A DNA stretch of 64,000 bases from Bradyrhizobium rifense (GTDB lineage: Bacteria; Pseudomonadota; Alphaproteobacteria; Rhizobiales; Xanthobacteraceae): positions 80,728 through 144,727 of the forward strand of contig NZ_VSSS01000023.1 in assembly GCF_008123425.1 (NCBI RefSeq), read 5' to 3'. The position numbers and the translations under genes are program-made. Positions 1-7,072 of the stretch are shown one piece after another; the stretch's first letter is position 1; every line of letters begins with the position of its first letter. Under the pieces are notes generated by a model. It saw nothing but the letters and a program-made list of their open reading frames with translations. It was not told the DNA's origin and ran no database searches.

Positions 1-65
1 TCGTTGCCCATCTCCCACGCGCCAAAACCTTCGCCGAGGTCGCAATTGAGATCGATCGTCTTCAT
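1..65 (-). CDS. pxpA: 5-oxoprolinase subunit A, N-terminal fragment (runs off the window)
   Basis: Only the first 21 or so codons are inside the window. They read MKTIDLNCDLGEGFG and onward, the hallmark N-terminus of the LamB/YcsF family, now known as PxpA, which works with PxpB and PxpC in ATP-dependent opening of 5-oxoproline to glutamate. The ATG at 63-65 (minus strand) is preceded by a GGCGGAG ribosome binding site about seven bases upstream. It is the last gene of the pxpB-pxpC-pxpA run, 28 bases after the pxpC stop. The identity is secure because of both the motif and the neighbours; nothing can be said about the rest of the protein. Confidence 0.9.
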   Translation of the reverse strand, partial: MKTIDLNCDLGEGFGAWEMGN

Positions 66-93
66 GGTTGCACTCCGCCTTTGATCTTGTTGT

Positions 94-1131
94 TTACGGC
101 TCGGCCGTCACCTGCCAGGTCCCGGCATCCATCGCGCTCACTGCATAGCCCGCGACGTTGGCATCGCTGAGCGCCTCGATGTTGAGCTCGACCGTATCGG
201 AGGACCGCAGGCGATCGGGCAGGGTGCGGATCAGCTGTTGAAATTTGCGCGCCTCGTCCTGCGCCTCGGCCATGGTGACGGCCTTGAAGCGGAAAGCCAT
301 GCCCGCCGAGGTCTGGGCGAGGCGGCCGACATCGGCCGTGATCACGGTTGCGATCTTGGGATAGCCGCCGGAGGTGCCGCGATCCATCATCAGCGCGATC
401 GGCGCGCCGTTGCCGGGTACCTGGATGCTGCCGTTGACCGTGCCATCGGAGACGATGTTGTGGCCGTGCAGATGCTTGATCGCGGGGCCCTCGAGCCGGT
501 AGCCCATGCGGTCGGAGGTTGCCGAGATCTTCCACTCGCTGTCGAGGAACAGCGCCTTGTTGGCGTCGTCGAACTCGTCGTCCTGAGGCCCCAGCACGAC
601 GCGGATCGGGCCGGCCAAAGGCTTCGGCAGCTCGATGCGCAGCTCGGGTGCGCCGCTTGCGGCGTTGACCGTGAACTCGTCGCCGGCCTGAAGCGGGCGC
701 GGGTAGGGGCTGCCGAGACCGGCGCGGGCATTGACCGCCAGGCTGCCGAACACCAGCTCGCCTTTGATGGCCCCTTCGATCGCCAGATAGGTGAACGCAC
801 CGCCGCGGGCAAAGCCCAGCGTCAGCGTCTCGCCGTCCTTGAGCGTGACGGATGTGTCCATCGCCACCGGCCGCCCGGCGATGTCTGCATTGCGCGGCGC
901 GCCGGCAATGGCGACGCGCACGGCACCGTCCTTGGCGGTGAACGTGGCACCGAACGGGCCGATCTCGACCACGGCTGCGAACGGCTGATTGCCGACCAGC
1001 GTGTTCGCCGCCGACAGCGCCAGCCGGTCCATCGCGCCGCTGACCGTCAGGCCATAGCGCTGCGCGCCGTAGCGTCCGCCATCCTGGACGGAGCTTGCAG
1101 GCCCGATGCTGGCGACGACGAGCCGGCTCAT
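94..1131 (-). CDS. pxpC: 5-oxoprolinase subunit C (biotin-dependent carboxyltransferase / KipA family)
   Basis: This 345-residue protein belongs to the urea amidolyase-related allophanate hydrolase subunit 2 family (KipA, PxpC). It starts MSRLVVASIGPASSVQDGGR; the G-P-x-S-x-x-Q-D-x-G-R pattern near residues 10-20 is typical, as is the G-x-I-Q-V-P-G-x-G-x-P stretch around residues 235-245. Length is normal for the family. Together with PxpA and PxpB it forms the cytoplasmic 5-oxoprolinase that recycles 5-oxoproline, a spontaneous damage product of glutamine and glutathione. Its ATG overlaps the pxpB stop by four bases, so translation is probably coupled. Some annotations still call such proteins biotin-dependent carboxyltransferases; the operon argues for PxpC. 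Confidence 0.9.
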   Translation of the reverse strand: MSRLVVASIGPASSVQDGGRYGAQRYGLTVSGAMDRLALSAANTLVGNQPFAAVVEIGPFGATFTAKDGAVRVAIAGAPRNADIAGRPVAMDTSVTLKDGETLTLGFARGGAFTYLAIEGAIKGELVFGSLAVNARAGLGSPYPRPLQAGDEFTVNAASGAPELRIELPKPLAGPIRVVLGPQDDEFDDANKALFLDSEWKISATSDRMGYRLEGPAIKHLHGHNIVSDGTVNGSIQVPGNGAPIALMMDRGTSGGYPKIATVITADVGRLAQTSAGMAFRFKAVTMAEAQDEARKFQQLIRTLPDRLRSSDTVELNIEALSDANVAGYAVSAMDAGTWQVTAEP

Positions 1132-1859
1132 GCGTCTACCCGCTCCGCAATGATCTCGCCGGCTTCCGCGGCGCGATCCTGCTCCTCGAACGTCTTGTGG
1201 TCGATGGCAAAAAACGTCACGCGATCACCGGGTTCGGTGAGGAAGGTCGGATTCCGGTGGAGCTGATAGGTCCGCACCGGGGTGCGGCCAAGCAGGTGCC
1301 AGCCGCTGGGCGCGGCCAGGCACTGGATCCCGGCCTGGATACCGCCGATCGAGATCGTACCTGCCGGCGTGAACAGTCTCGGCGACTGCCGTCGCGACAT
1401 GTGCAGCGATTTGTCGAGGCCGCTCAGATAGGACCAGCCCGGCGTGAAGCCGATCATGGCGACGCGGTAGTCACCCCCGGCGTGACGGGCGACGATATCG
1501 TCGGGCGTGGTGTTCAGGGCTTTGGCGACATCCTCGAGGTCGATGCCGTGCTCGCCGCCATAGGCGACAGGGATGCGCCAGCGCCGCGCCTTCGTCGCGG
1601 GCGGCAGCGGTTGGCTCGCGATCGCGAGCAGCTTTTCGCCCAGCGCGTCAAAGCCGATCGTGCCGGGATCGTAATGCACCAGCAGCGATCGGTAGGTTGG
1701 GATGGTCTCGGAGATGCCCTCGATCGGCGCGGCTGCAAGTGCCTTGTCGAGCGCGAGCACGCGCTCGTTGGCGGCGTCGTCGATGGTGCGGCTGAACTCG
1801 ACCGTGACGGCGCTGTCGCCACTGGGCAGAAGGCGGGGCGGGGGAAGCGTCGCGGCCAT
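1128..1859 (-). CDS. pxpB: 5-oxoprolinase subunit B (KipI / allophanate hydrolase subunit 1 family)
   Basis: The 243-residue protein contains the KipI-like fold signature: P-S-G-D-S-A-V-T-V-E-F near residue 12, V-H-Y-D-P-G-T near residue 60, and G-F-T-P-G-W-S-Y-L-x-G-L around 140, followed by P-R-x-x-x-P-A-G-x-I-x-I-G-G-x-Q. It is the first gene of the pxpBCA operon and pairs with PxpC to form the ATP-dependent 5-oxoprolinase. I chose the ATG at 1859 (MAATLPPPRLLPSGDS). The open frame continues much further upstream, to 2672, but that extension lies antisense to the RraA-like gene and is low-complexity, so it is not coding. Confidence 0.88.
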   Translation of the reverse strand: MAATLPPPRLLPSGDSAVTVEFSRTIDDAANERVLALDKALAAAPIEGISETIPTYRSLLVHYDPGTIGFDALGEKLLAIASQPLPPATKARRWRIPVAYGGEHGIDLEDVAKALNTTPDDIVARHAGGDYRVAMIGFTPGWSYLSGLDKSLHMSRRQSPRLFTPAGTISIGGIQAGIQCLAAPSGWHLLGRTPVRTYQLHRNPTFLTEPGDRVTFFAIDHKTFEEQDRAAEAGEIIAERVDA

Positions 1860-2108
1860 TGAGCTGTCAAAGGGCTGTCGAAATCGGGCTTCTGGTGAAA
1901 ACGCGGGCTCGTCCTTGAGTTCCGCGTTGACCTGCTTCGCGTAAATGCACCCGCAAGTCCAATAAATTAATGCAGGGGGTGCCGATAAAGCCTTGTTATC
2001 GCGTCGCATAACAGCCCGGCAGGGCCGCGTTCTTGGCCCTTGACGGCAAGCGCCCGGCTCGCAAGATGCGCGCGTTCTTTCCCGCCCATCCGGAGCTCGT
2101 CTGTTTCC

Positions 2109-2807
2109 ATGTCGCTGTCCCCCGAAGCCCGCAAGACCCTCGCCGGCATCACCACTGCCACCATCACCACGGTCCTGCTGAAGAAGGGCCTGCGCAATGT
2201 GTGGATGCGCGGCGCGCGTCCGCTGCGCCCGGGCTTGCCGCGCCTGGTGGGCCCCGCCTTCACGCTGCGCTTCGTGCCGGCGCGCGAGGATCTGGCGACG
2301 CCGGAATCCTGGTCGTCGCCGATCTCGACCCGCACCGCGATCGAGGCGATGCCGGAAGGCTGCATCGCCGTGGTCGATGCCATGGGCATTACCGACGCCG
2401 GCATTTTCGGCGACATTCTCTGCGCCCGCATGATGAAGCGTGGCGTCACGGCGCTCGTCACCGACGGCGTGGTGCGTGACGTCGAGGGCGTGCTCGGCAC
2501 CAATCTTCCGGTGTGGTGCGACGGCTATGCCGCGCCGCCGTCGGTCGCGGGCCTGACCTTCGTCGGCTGGGGCGAGCCGATCGGCTGCGGCGGCGTCGCC
2601 GTGTTCCCGAACGACATCGTGGTCGCCGACCAGGACGGCTGCGTGCTGATCCCGCAGGCGATGCTCGAGCACGTGCTCAATGAAGGCGTCGAGCAGGAGC
2701 GGATGGAAGCCTGGATCGTCAACGAGGTGAACAACGGCGCGGCGTTGCCGGGCCTCTATCCCATGAACGCCGAGACCAAGGCGCGCTACGCCGCCAGCAA
2801 GAAGTAA
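2109..2807 (+). CDS. RraA family protein (HMG/CHA aldolase-like fold)
   Basis: The 232-residue protein starts MSLSPEARKTLAGITTATI and carries the RraA/aldolase fold: A-x-T-L-R-F around residue 55, G-D-I-L-C-A-R and then G-V-V-R-D (near residue 125), the region holding the Arg and Asp that bind oxoacid and metal in the 4-hydroxy-4-methyl-2-oxoglutarate aldolases. It ends with G-C-G-G-V-A-V-F-P-N-D-I-V-V-A-D-x-D-G, also typical. It may be a small aldolase or decarboxylase rather than an RNase E regulator; sequence alone cannot decide. It is divergent from pxpBCA and 18 bases upstream of a cupin gene in the same direction, so the two probably form a small operon. An in-frame ATG at 2040 is possible but a GGAG precedes the 2109 start. 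Confidence 0.85.
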   Translation: MSLSPEARKTLAGITTATITTVLLKKGLRNVWMRGARPLRPGLPRLVGPAFTLRFVPAREDLATPESWSSPISTRTAIEAMPEGCIAVVDAMGITDAGIFGDILCARMMKRGVTALVTDGVVRDVEGVLGTNLPVWCDGYAAPPSVAGLTFVGWGEPIGCGGVAVFPNDIVVADQDGCVLIPQAMLEHVLNEGVEQERMEAWIVNEVNNGAALPGLYPMNAETKARYAASKK

Positions 2808-2825
2808 CAGGAAACGAGGACCCCC

Positions 2826-3230
2826 ATGGACATCACGCTCGCAGGCACGCGGCCGACCCGCCGCGCGCCCAAGGAAAACTTTACCGGCACCGTGCTGCAG
2901 GATCCCATCAACATGGCGCCTGCGCCGGCGCGGCTAAACGTCTCGCGCGTCTCGTTCGAGCCGGGTGCCCGCACCAACTGGCACCATCATCCGCTCGGGC
3001 AGACGCTCTACGTGATTTCGGGCGTCGGCCGCGTCCAGACCAAGGGCGGCGCGGTCAAGGAAATCCGTCCCGGCGACACTGTCTGGATCCCGCCGGGTGA
3101 AGTGCACTGGCACGGCGCCTCGCCGGGTAACAGCATGTGCCACATCGCCATGCAGGAAGCCCTCGACGGCGTGTTCTCGACCTGGCTCGAGCCGGTGACG
3201 GACGCGGAATACGGCGCGCCGCTCGGCTAG
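2826..3230 (+). CDS. Single-domain cupin, resembling metal-dependent cupin hydroxynitrile lyases
   Basis: At 134 residues this is a small single-domain cupin. The metal-binding pattern is clear: F-E-P-G-A-R-T-N-W-H-H-H-P-x-G-Q-T-L (first cupin motif, residues about 41-58) and P-G-D-x-V-W-I-P-P-G-E-V-H-W-H-G-A (second motif). The overall layout, including N-F-T-G-T-V near the start and V-T-D-x-E-Y near the end, follows the manganese-type cupins described as hydroxynitrile lyases in acidobacteria. That similarity does not prove the reaction; most homologues are unassigned. It follows the RraA-like gene after 18 bases with an AGGAAACGAGGA ribosome binding site and is followed by an 11-bp hairpin at 3247-3273. 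Confidence 0.85.
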   Translation: MDITLAGTRPTRRAPKENFTGTVLQDPINMAPAPARLNVSRVSFEPGARTNWHHHPLGQTLYVISGVGRVQTKGGAVKEIRPGDTVWIPPGEVHWHGASPGNSMCHIAMQEALDGVFSTWLEPVTDAEYGAPLG

Positions 3231-3246
3231 CTCCGTTCTCTGACAA

Positions 3247-3273
3247 GACGCATCGCCACCAAGGCGATGCGTC
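3247..3273 (+). terminator. Hairpin after the cupin gene
   Basis: A perfect 11-bp inverted repeat (GACGCATCGCC and its complement) with a five-base loop begins 17 bases after the cupin stop codon. No run of T follows, so it could be a weak or Rho-assisted terminator or a message-stabilising hairpin. Confidence 0.55.
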
Positions 3274-3291
3274 GCCAGCTCCGGCTTGGGA

Positions 3292-3648
3292 CTACATCCG
3301 CTCGGCCGTCCACGTGCCCGAGCACAGGGCGCCGCGCCAGGTGCCGGAGCCTGAGGTGCCGCTGAGCCGGCCGTAGCCGACGGCGTGCTTAATGCCCGTG
3401 CTCAGGCTGACGTTGATGGCGCCGGCATCGGCGACGCGGCCCGACGCCGTCACCGCAGCGCTGCTCGAAGCGATCTGACCGTTGCTGATGCCGATCGCGA
3501 CGGTCGCGCCGTTGCCGCAGGTGTCGCTCGATGACGAGATGCGGACATTCCATGCACCGTCGAAAGTCGAGCCCGCGGCATTCGCCTGCGTGAGCGGGAC
3601 GACGATGGCGATGATGGTGGCGAAGAGTGCTTTGCGAAATCCGTTCAT
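3292..3648 (-). CDS. Small secreted hypothetical protein
   Basis: The 118-residue product begins MNGFRKALFATIIAIVVPL followed by a TQANAA-type signal-peptidase site, so it is predicted to be exported. The mature part has F-D-G-A-W-N-V-R-I-S, a pattern seen in small beta-rich secreted proteins of Bradyrhizobium in which a W-N/S-V strand opens a small barrel, and ends with G-S-G-T-W-R-G-x-x-C-S-G-T-W-x-A-E-R-M. Two cysteines may pair in the periplasm. An upstream in-frame GTG/ATG would add eight residues before the signal peptide and is less likely. Function is unknown. It is alone on its strand between the cupin hairpin and the DUF2147 terminator. Confidence 0.75.
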   Translation of the reverse strand: MNGFRKALFATIIAIVVPLTQANAAGSTFDGAWNVRISSSSDTCGNGATVAIGISNGQIASSSAAVTASGRVADAGAINVSLSTGIKHAVGYGRLSGTSGSGTWRGALCSGTWTAERM

Positions 3649-3779
3649 GACACGCCCCTTGGGGTTGACCATGCGGGGATCGTGTCACGGGCGCGGAACC
3701 GGCGATGTGAGGGCTGTCACGCGCGCCGGGCTCTCTGTGAGGTGACGCACATCGCAGCGACACTGCAGGCAAAAGCGAA

Positions 3780-3800
3780 GGGGCCCGGATCACGGGCCCC
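3780..3800 (-). terminator. Terminator of the DUF2147 gene
   Basis: An 8-bp GC-rich perfect stem (GGGGCCCG/CGGGCCCC) with a GATCA loop starts about 30 bases past the stop of the minus-strand DUF2147 gene. A T-rich tract follows on the minus strand (TTCGCTTTTGC). Confidence 0.6.
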
Positions 3801-3830
3801 CTGTCTCTCCAAAAAATAGCGGGTGCGAAC

Positions 3831-4718
3831 CTAGTTCACGCGTGTCCAGGTCTGGCCGCCGCAGAACATGCCGCCGAAGGCGCATCCCTGCACGCGCAGG
3901 CGGTCGCCGCCCTTCAGCGAGATCGTCGAATCGTAGGTCGAGCCGGTGTTGGGATCGAGGATGCGGCCGGACCATTTCTGCTCCTTGCCGGGCTTCATGT
4001 TGATCAAAACCTGCTCGCCGTTCTGGTTCGATTTGCTGTCGACCGAATAGCCGCAGAGGTTATTGCCGCACTGCTCGATGCGGACCTTGCCTTCCTTCTC
4101 CTCGGTGAGCCAGACGCCGAGCGGTGAATTGAGATCGCGCGCGGGCGCTGCCGCCGGAACCGGAGGCGCGACGGCGGCGGACTGAACGGGGGCGGGAGCG
4201 GACGCCGGAGCAGCCGGCTGAGGCGGCGCCGGAGGCGCAGCTGCGACGGTCGGAGCGGGCGGCGGAGGCGGTGCGGGCGGTGCTGCGGCCACGGTCGGGG
4301 CAGCGCTCGGCGCCGGCTGAGGCGGCGGCACCATCGCGTCGTCGGTCGGCGCGTTGTTTGCGCTGGCAGCCGGAGGTGGCGGCGCGGCGGGAGGCGGCGC
4401 GGCGGCTGCGGGGGCAGGTGCCGCAGGAGCTTGTTCCACTGCGGGCGGCGCTGCGATTGGAGCAGGTGCCGGAGCCGGGGCGCCCGGTGTTTGCGGATCG
4501 ACCTTGGCCTGCTGCGGCGCCTGCTGGTCCGGCTTCGTGTCGTTCTTCTTGGCCTTCTTGGCCTTGCCCTGACCGGTGTTGTCGTAGACGCCGGGAATCT
4601 GCACCGTGCCGCGATCCGGATCGATGCGGATGGTGCGCCCGCCATATTCGAAGGTGTACTGCGCCTGCGCAGCGGTGCTCGCCAAAAGGAATGCGGCCGT
4701 AGCCAACAGCTTCCTCAT
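3831..4718 (-). CDS. Secreted DUF2147 protein with long Pro/Ala linker
   Basis: The 295-residue protein starts MRKLLATAAFLLASTAAQAQ, a clean signal peptide. Residues of about 20-45 form a small Y-G-G-R-T-I-R-I-D region, residues about 60-190 are a low-complexity Pro/Ala/Val linker, and the C-terminal 90 residues form a DUF2147 domain (P-L-G-V-W-L-T-E-E-K-E-G-K-V-R-I-E-Q-C-G-x-x-L-C-G, then G-R-I-L-D-P-x-T-G-x-x-Y, then R-V-Q-G-C). DUF2147 proteins are envelope-associated and of unknown function. The linker probably spans peptidoglycan or extends the domain. I chose the third in-frame ATG (4718) because GGGAG lies six bases upstream of it. A CRP-like palindrome lies about 60 bases upstream. 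Confidence 0.85.
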   Translation of the reverse strand: MRKLLATAAFLLASTAAQAQYTFEYGGRTIRIDPDRGTVQIPGVYDNTGQGKAKKAKKNDTKPDQQAPQQAKVDPQTPGAPAPAPAPIAAPPAVEQAPAAPAPAAAAPPPAAPPPPAASANNAPTDDAMVPPPQPAPSAAPTVAAAPPAPPPPPAPTVAAAPPAPPQPAAPASAPAPVQSAAVAPPVPAAAPARDLNSPLGVWLTEEKEGKVRIEQCGNNLCGYSVDSKSNQNGEQVLINMKPGKEQKWSGRILDPNTGSTYDSTISLKGGDRLRVQGCAFGGMFCGGQTWTRVN

Positions 4719-4778
4719 TTCCATCTCCCGAACAGGTGGTCCCCGCACCGATGCATACGCCCCGGTTCGATCGCGAAA

Positions 4779-4794
4779 AGTGATCTAGATCACT
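4779..4794. promoter_or_regulatory. CRP-like palindrome upstream of the DUF2147 gene
   Basis: AGTGATCTAGATCACT is a perfect 16-base palindrome about 60 bases before the DUF2147 start. Its core equals the known CRP consensus core GTGATCTAGATCAC, flanked by A- and T-rich bases, so binding by a Crp/Fnr-family regulator is likely. Confidence 0.6.
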
Positions 4795-4903
4795 GTTTCT
4801 CGGTATGAGTCGCCTTTTGGCGGTTCCGGGTTCAATAGACCCGGAGCCAGCCCAAAGTTTGACCGGGGCAAGCGACAGGAGGACGCGGGACTCTCGTTTT
4901 GAC

Positions 4904-4946
4904 GCGTTTTCTTACGCGAACCGGTACCCGCTTCGCTGGAAAACGC
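4904..4946. repeat. Intergenic palindromic repeat, type 1
   Basis: An imperfect palindrome with outer arms GCGTTTTC/GAAAACGC and an inner ACCGGTACC-like core sits between two convergent or tandem minus-strand genes. It has the look of the dispersed GCGTTTTCC...GGAAAACGC elements common in rhizobial genomes. Confidence 0.65.
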
Positions 4947-4947
4947 T

Positions 4948-5730
4948 CTAATCGAACCACGCGGCGTAGATCTTCTTGTAGCTGCCGTCCTCCATGGAGA
5001 TGTGCAGCCACTGGTCTACGAATGCCTTCAGCGCCATGTCGCGCTGGAGCCAGTAAGCCTTCTCCGAGAAGTCGAATGGTTCTTCGGGATGCACCGCGCA
5101 GAGCACGCCGGAGTGCTGCTTCTGCTGATAGCGGGTTTCGGAGGCGTCCGTCATCATCAGGTCGGCGTTGCCCTTGGCGATCTCGTCGAAGATCGCGGTA
5201 TTGTCGGGGAAGACGGTGATGTCGGCGTCCTTGACGTTGGCGCGCGCGAAACGCTCATTGGTCCCGCCGGGATTGACGATGACGCGGGTGCCCTTCTTGT
5301 CGATGTCGGAAATGCTCTGATACTTGCCGACATCGGCGCAGCGCGCGATCGGCGTCTTGCCCTCGCGCATGATCGGCATCGTGAAATAGCCCTTCTTCTG
5401 GCGGTCGAGCGTGACCGAGACACCGCCCATGGCGATGTCGAACTGGTCCGCCTCGAAATCCTTCATCAGCTTCGGCCAGGCCGTGGCTACGTATTCGACC
5501 TTGACGCCGAGCGCCTTGCCCAGCGCCTCCGCCATGTCGACGTCAAAACCAGAGAACTGCTGCGTGGTCTTGTCCAGATAGGTGAAGGGCTTGTAGTCGC
5601 CGGTCATGCCGACGCGCAGAGTGCCGCGCTTGATGATCTCGTCGAGACGCGAGGGCGCTGGCTGCTGCGCGTGCGCCGAAAGGTTTGCCAGCAACATCAC
5701 GGCCAAAGCCGCCAGAATACGAACGATCAT
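4948..5730 (-). CDS. pheC: Periplasmic cyclohexadienyl (arogenate/prephenate) dehydratase, PheC-like
   Basis: The 260-residue protein has a signal peptide ending at A-H-A-Q and the solute-binding-protein fold (type 3 family). It matches the pattern of Pseudomonas PheC rather than a generic amino-acid binding protein: R-L-D-E-I-I-x-x-G-T-L-R-V-G-x-T-G-D-Y-K-P-F, G-F-D-V-D-M-A, D-I-A-M-G-G-V-S, then I-V-N-P-G-G-T-N-E-x-F-A-R-A-N and the C-terminal H-P-x-x-P-F-D-F-x-E-K-A-Y sequence. PheC converts prephenate to phenylpyruvate, or arogenate to phenylalanine, in the periplasm. Start is placed at 5730 with an AAAGAG just upstream; a start 15 bases earlier is also possible. No permease neighbours are present, consistent with an enzyme and not a transporter subunit. 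Confidence 0.82.
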   Translation of the reverse strand: MIVRILAALAVMLLANLSAHAQQPAPSRLDEIIKRGTLRVGMTGDYKPFTYLDKTTQQFSGFDVDMAEALGKALGVKVEYVATAWPKLMKDFEADQFDIAMGGVSVTLDRQKKGYFTMPIMREGKTPIARCADVGKYQSISDIDKKGTRVIVNPGGTNERFARANVKDADITVFPDNTAIFDEIAKGNADLMMTDASETRYQQKQHSGVLCAVHPEEPFDFSEKAYWLQRDMALKAFVDQWLHISMEDGSYKKIYAAWFD

Positions 5731-5831
5731 CTCTTTTCCACCCATGCCCAAGCTGTCATTGTGCAGTTCTTGAACGTGGATTTAGACCAGATGCCAGTTT
5801 CTGGCGAGACGCAATTGAAGGGAATCTTGAA

Positions 5832-6341
5832 GTGACGATCTCGATGTACGAGGCCTCGGTCGGCCTGTTCGTGCCTTATTTGCGCAATCTGTCCGTGCTG
5901 CTCGACAAGGGCGTTGCCTATGCCGAGACCCGCAAGTTCAATCCGGCGGTCCTGCTCGGCATGCGCATGGCGCCGAACATGTACGATCTGGCACAGCAGA
6001 TCGGCGAGGCCTGCCGCCACGCCACCGTCGCTCCGGCCTTGCTGGCGCAATGCGAGCCGGTCGCGCTGCCGCCGCTGGAGCACGAGATGGCCGGGCTTCA
6101 GGCGCGGATCGCCACCTCAATCGAATTTATTGAAAGCCTGCCGCGCGCCGAGATCGATGCGGCCGCGGAGCTGAAGGTCTTCTTCAGGCTGAAGAACGGG
6201 ACCGAGCTGCCCTTTACCGGGCGGACGTTGCTGCTCACCAACAGCGTCCCGCAATTCTTCTTCCACGTCACGACCGCGTACGACCTGTTGCGGCACGCGG
6301 GCGTCGAGCTCGTGAAGAAGGACTTCCTCGGGAGGAAGTAG
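5832..6341 (+). CDS. DUF1993 family protein
   Basis: A 169-residue protein matching DUF1993, a DinB-like four-helix family: it opens with M-Y-E-A-S-V-G-L-F-V-P-Y-L-R-N-L-S-V-L-L-D-K-G, has a R-K-F-N-P-x-V-L-L-G-M-R-M-A-P-x-M-Y segment near residue 45, then P-F-T-G-R-T-L-L-L-T-x-S-V-P-Q-F-F-F-H-V-T-T-A-Y-D-L-L-R-H. The DinB-like fold often binds a metal, but the function of DUF1993 proteins is not known. The likely start is GTG at 5832, which has GAAGGGA about nine bases upstream; the longer open frame runs back through the divergent pheC promoter and is unlikely. Confidence 0.85.
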   Translation: MTISMYEASVGLFVPYLRNLSVLLDKGVAYAETRKFNPAVLLGMRMAPNMYDLAQQIGEACRHATVAPALLAQCEPVALPPLEHEMAGLQARIATSIEFIESLPRAEIDAAAELKVFFRLKNGTELPFTGRTLLLTNSVPQFFFHVTTAYDLLRHAGVELVKKDFLGRK

Positions 6342-6389
6342 AGCATGATCCGGAAAAGTGTGAAGCGGTTTTCCGAAAAGATCATGCTC
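6341..6389. repeat. Intergenic palindromic repeat, type 2 (GAGCATGATC family)
   Basis: GAGCATGATC at the left and GATCATGCTC at the right enclose CGGAAAA...TTTTCCG inner arms, giving a long hairpin. It begins on the last base of the DUF1993 stop codon and lies between convergent genes, so it may also end transcription from both sides. This element type is abundant in Bradyrhizobium and Rhodopseudomonas. Confidence 0.75.
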
Positions 6390-6401
6390 AAAAAATAAGG
6401 C

Positions 6402-6905
6402 TTACGCTTCGCCCTTGCGCTCGTAGTCGGCGAGCGAACTGCGGCCCGCGATCTCGCTGCGCAGCAGCTCGAAGCGCCGATGCGCCTCGTTCTCGTGTTC
6501 GTCGACGAAATGCACGGCGGCCTCGCTGGTCATCGGGCCGCTGATCACCGGGGCGGACTGCTCGCCGATGGTCTCGTGCACATAGTACTGGCCGTCGTCG
6601 CCGCGATGGACCGTCCATTTCAGGCGGATCGCGACCATCGGCCCGGGACCGACCTTGCTGTAGCCGTCGGCGTCGGTGTGGTCCGGCACCAGCGGCTGCT
6701 CCTCGACCACCGGATGCTCGTCGGAGGCTTGATGCTCGCCAGAGGCATGATCCTCGTCGGAGGCATGATGCTCGTCTGCGACCGCATAGTCATCGGCAGC
6801 CGCCGCTTCCGTCTCGGTGTCGCGGACGACGAGAACGGGCTCGGGGTGCTCGAAAATGCTGGCGATGGTCGCCAGCGCTTGGTCGGTCGGGTCGATCTCT
6901 GACAA
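6402..6905 (-). CDS. Acidic hypothetical protein with His/Asp/Glu repeats
   Basis: This 167-residue protein has two parts. Residues about 35-75 are low-complexity and acidic with repeating units of the A-S-D-E-H-x-A-S-G/D-E-x type. Residues about 80-160 are better ordered, with V-A-I-R-L-K-W-T-V-H-R-G-D-D-G-Q-Y-Y-V-H-E and a C-terminal helix H-F-V-D-E-H-E-N-E-A-H-R-R-F-E-L-L-R-S-E-I. The repeated histidines and acids suggest metal or cation binding, which is only inference. The start is a TTG at 6905 with GGAGG eight bases upstream. No family is recognised. Confidence 0.72.
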   Translation of the reverse strand: MSEIDPTDQALATIASIFEHPEPVLVVRDTETEAAAADDYAVADEHHASDEDHASGEHQASDEHPVVEEQPLVPDHTDADGYSKVGPGPMVAIRLKWTVHRGDDGQYYVHETIGEQSAPVISGPMTSEAAVHFVDEHENEAHRRFELLRSEIAGRSSLADYERKGEA

Positions 6906-7036
6906 GGGTGCATCCTCCAGCTCGACGCGGCCGGCAAAGTCTGTCCCACTGCCGCCGCGGCCGGATACATTACGCGGGTTTGATTAAGGCTGAGTTGGGG
7001 CCCGATCTGCACCAAAATGGGACGCATTCTGGCCTT

Positions 7037-7065
7037 CCGAAGGCGGCCCGATTGGCCGCCTTCGG
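7037..7065 (-). terminator. Hairpin ending the sugar ABC/dehydrogenase operon
   Basis: A perfect 12-bp stem (CCGAAGGCGGCC and complement) with a five-base loop lies just downstream of the minus-strand dehydrogenase stop at 7073. There is no clear T-run. Confidence 0.55.
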
Positions 7066-7072
7066 ATTGTCC

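Noticed and set aside
1128..2672. A 514-codon minus-strand frame that extends pxpB upstream
   Set aside because: Beyond residue 270 or so from the C-terminus it is antisense to the RraA-like gene and has His/Arg/Asp-rich shadow composition.
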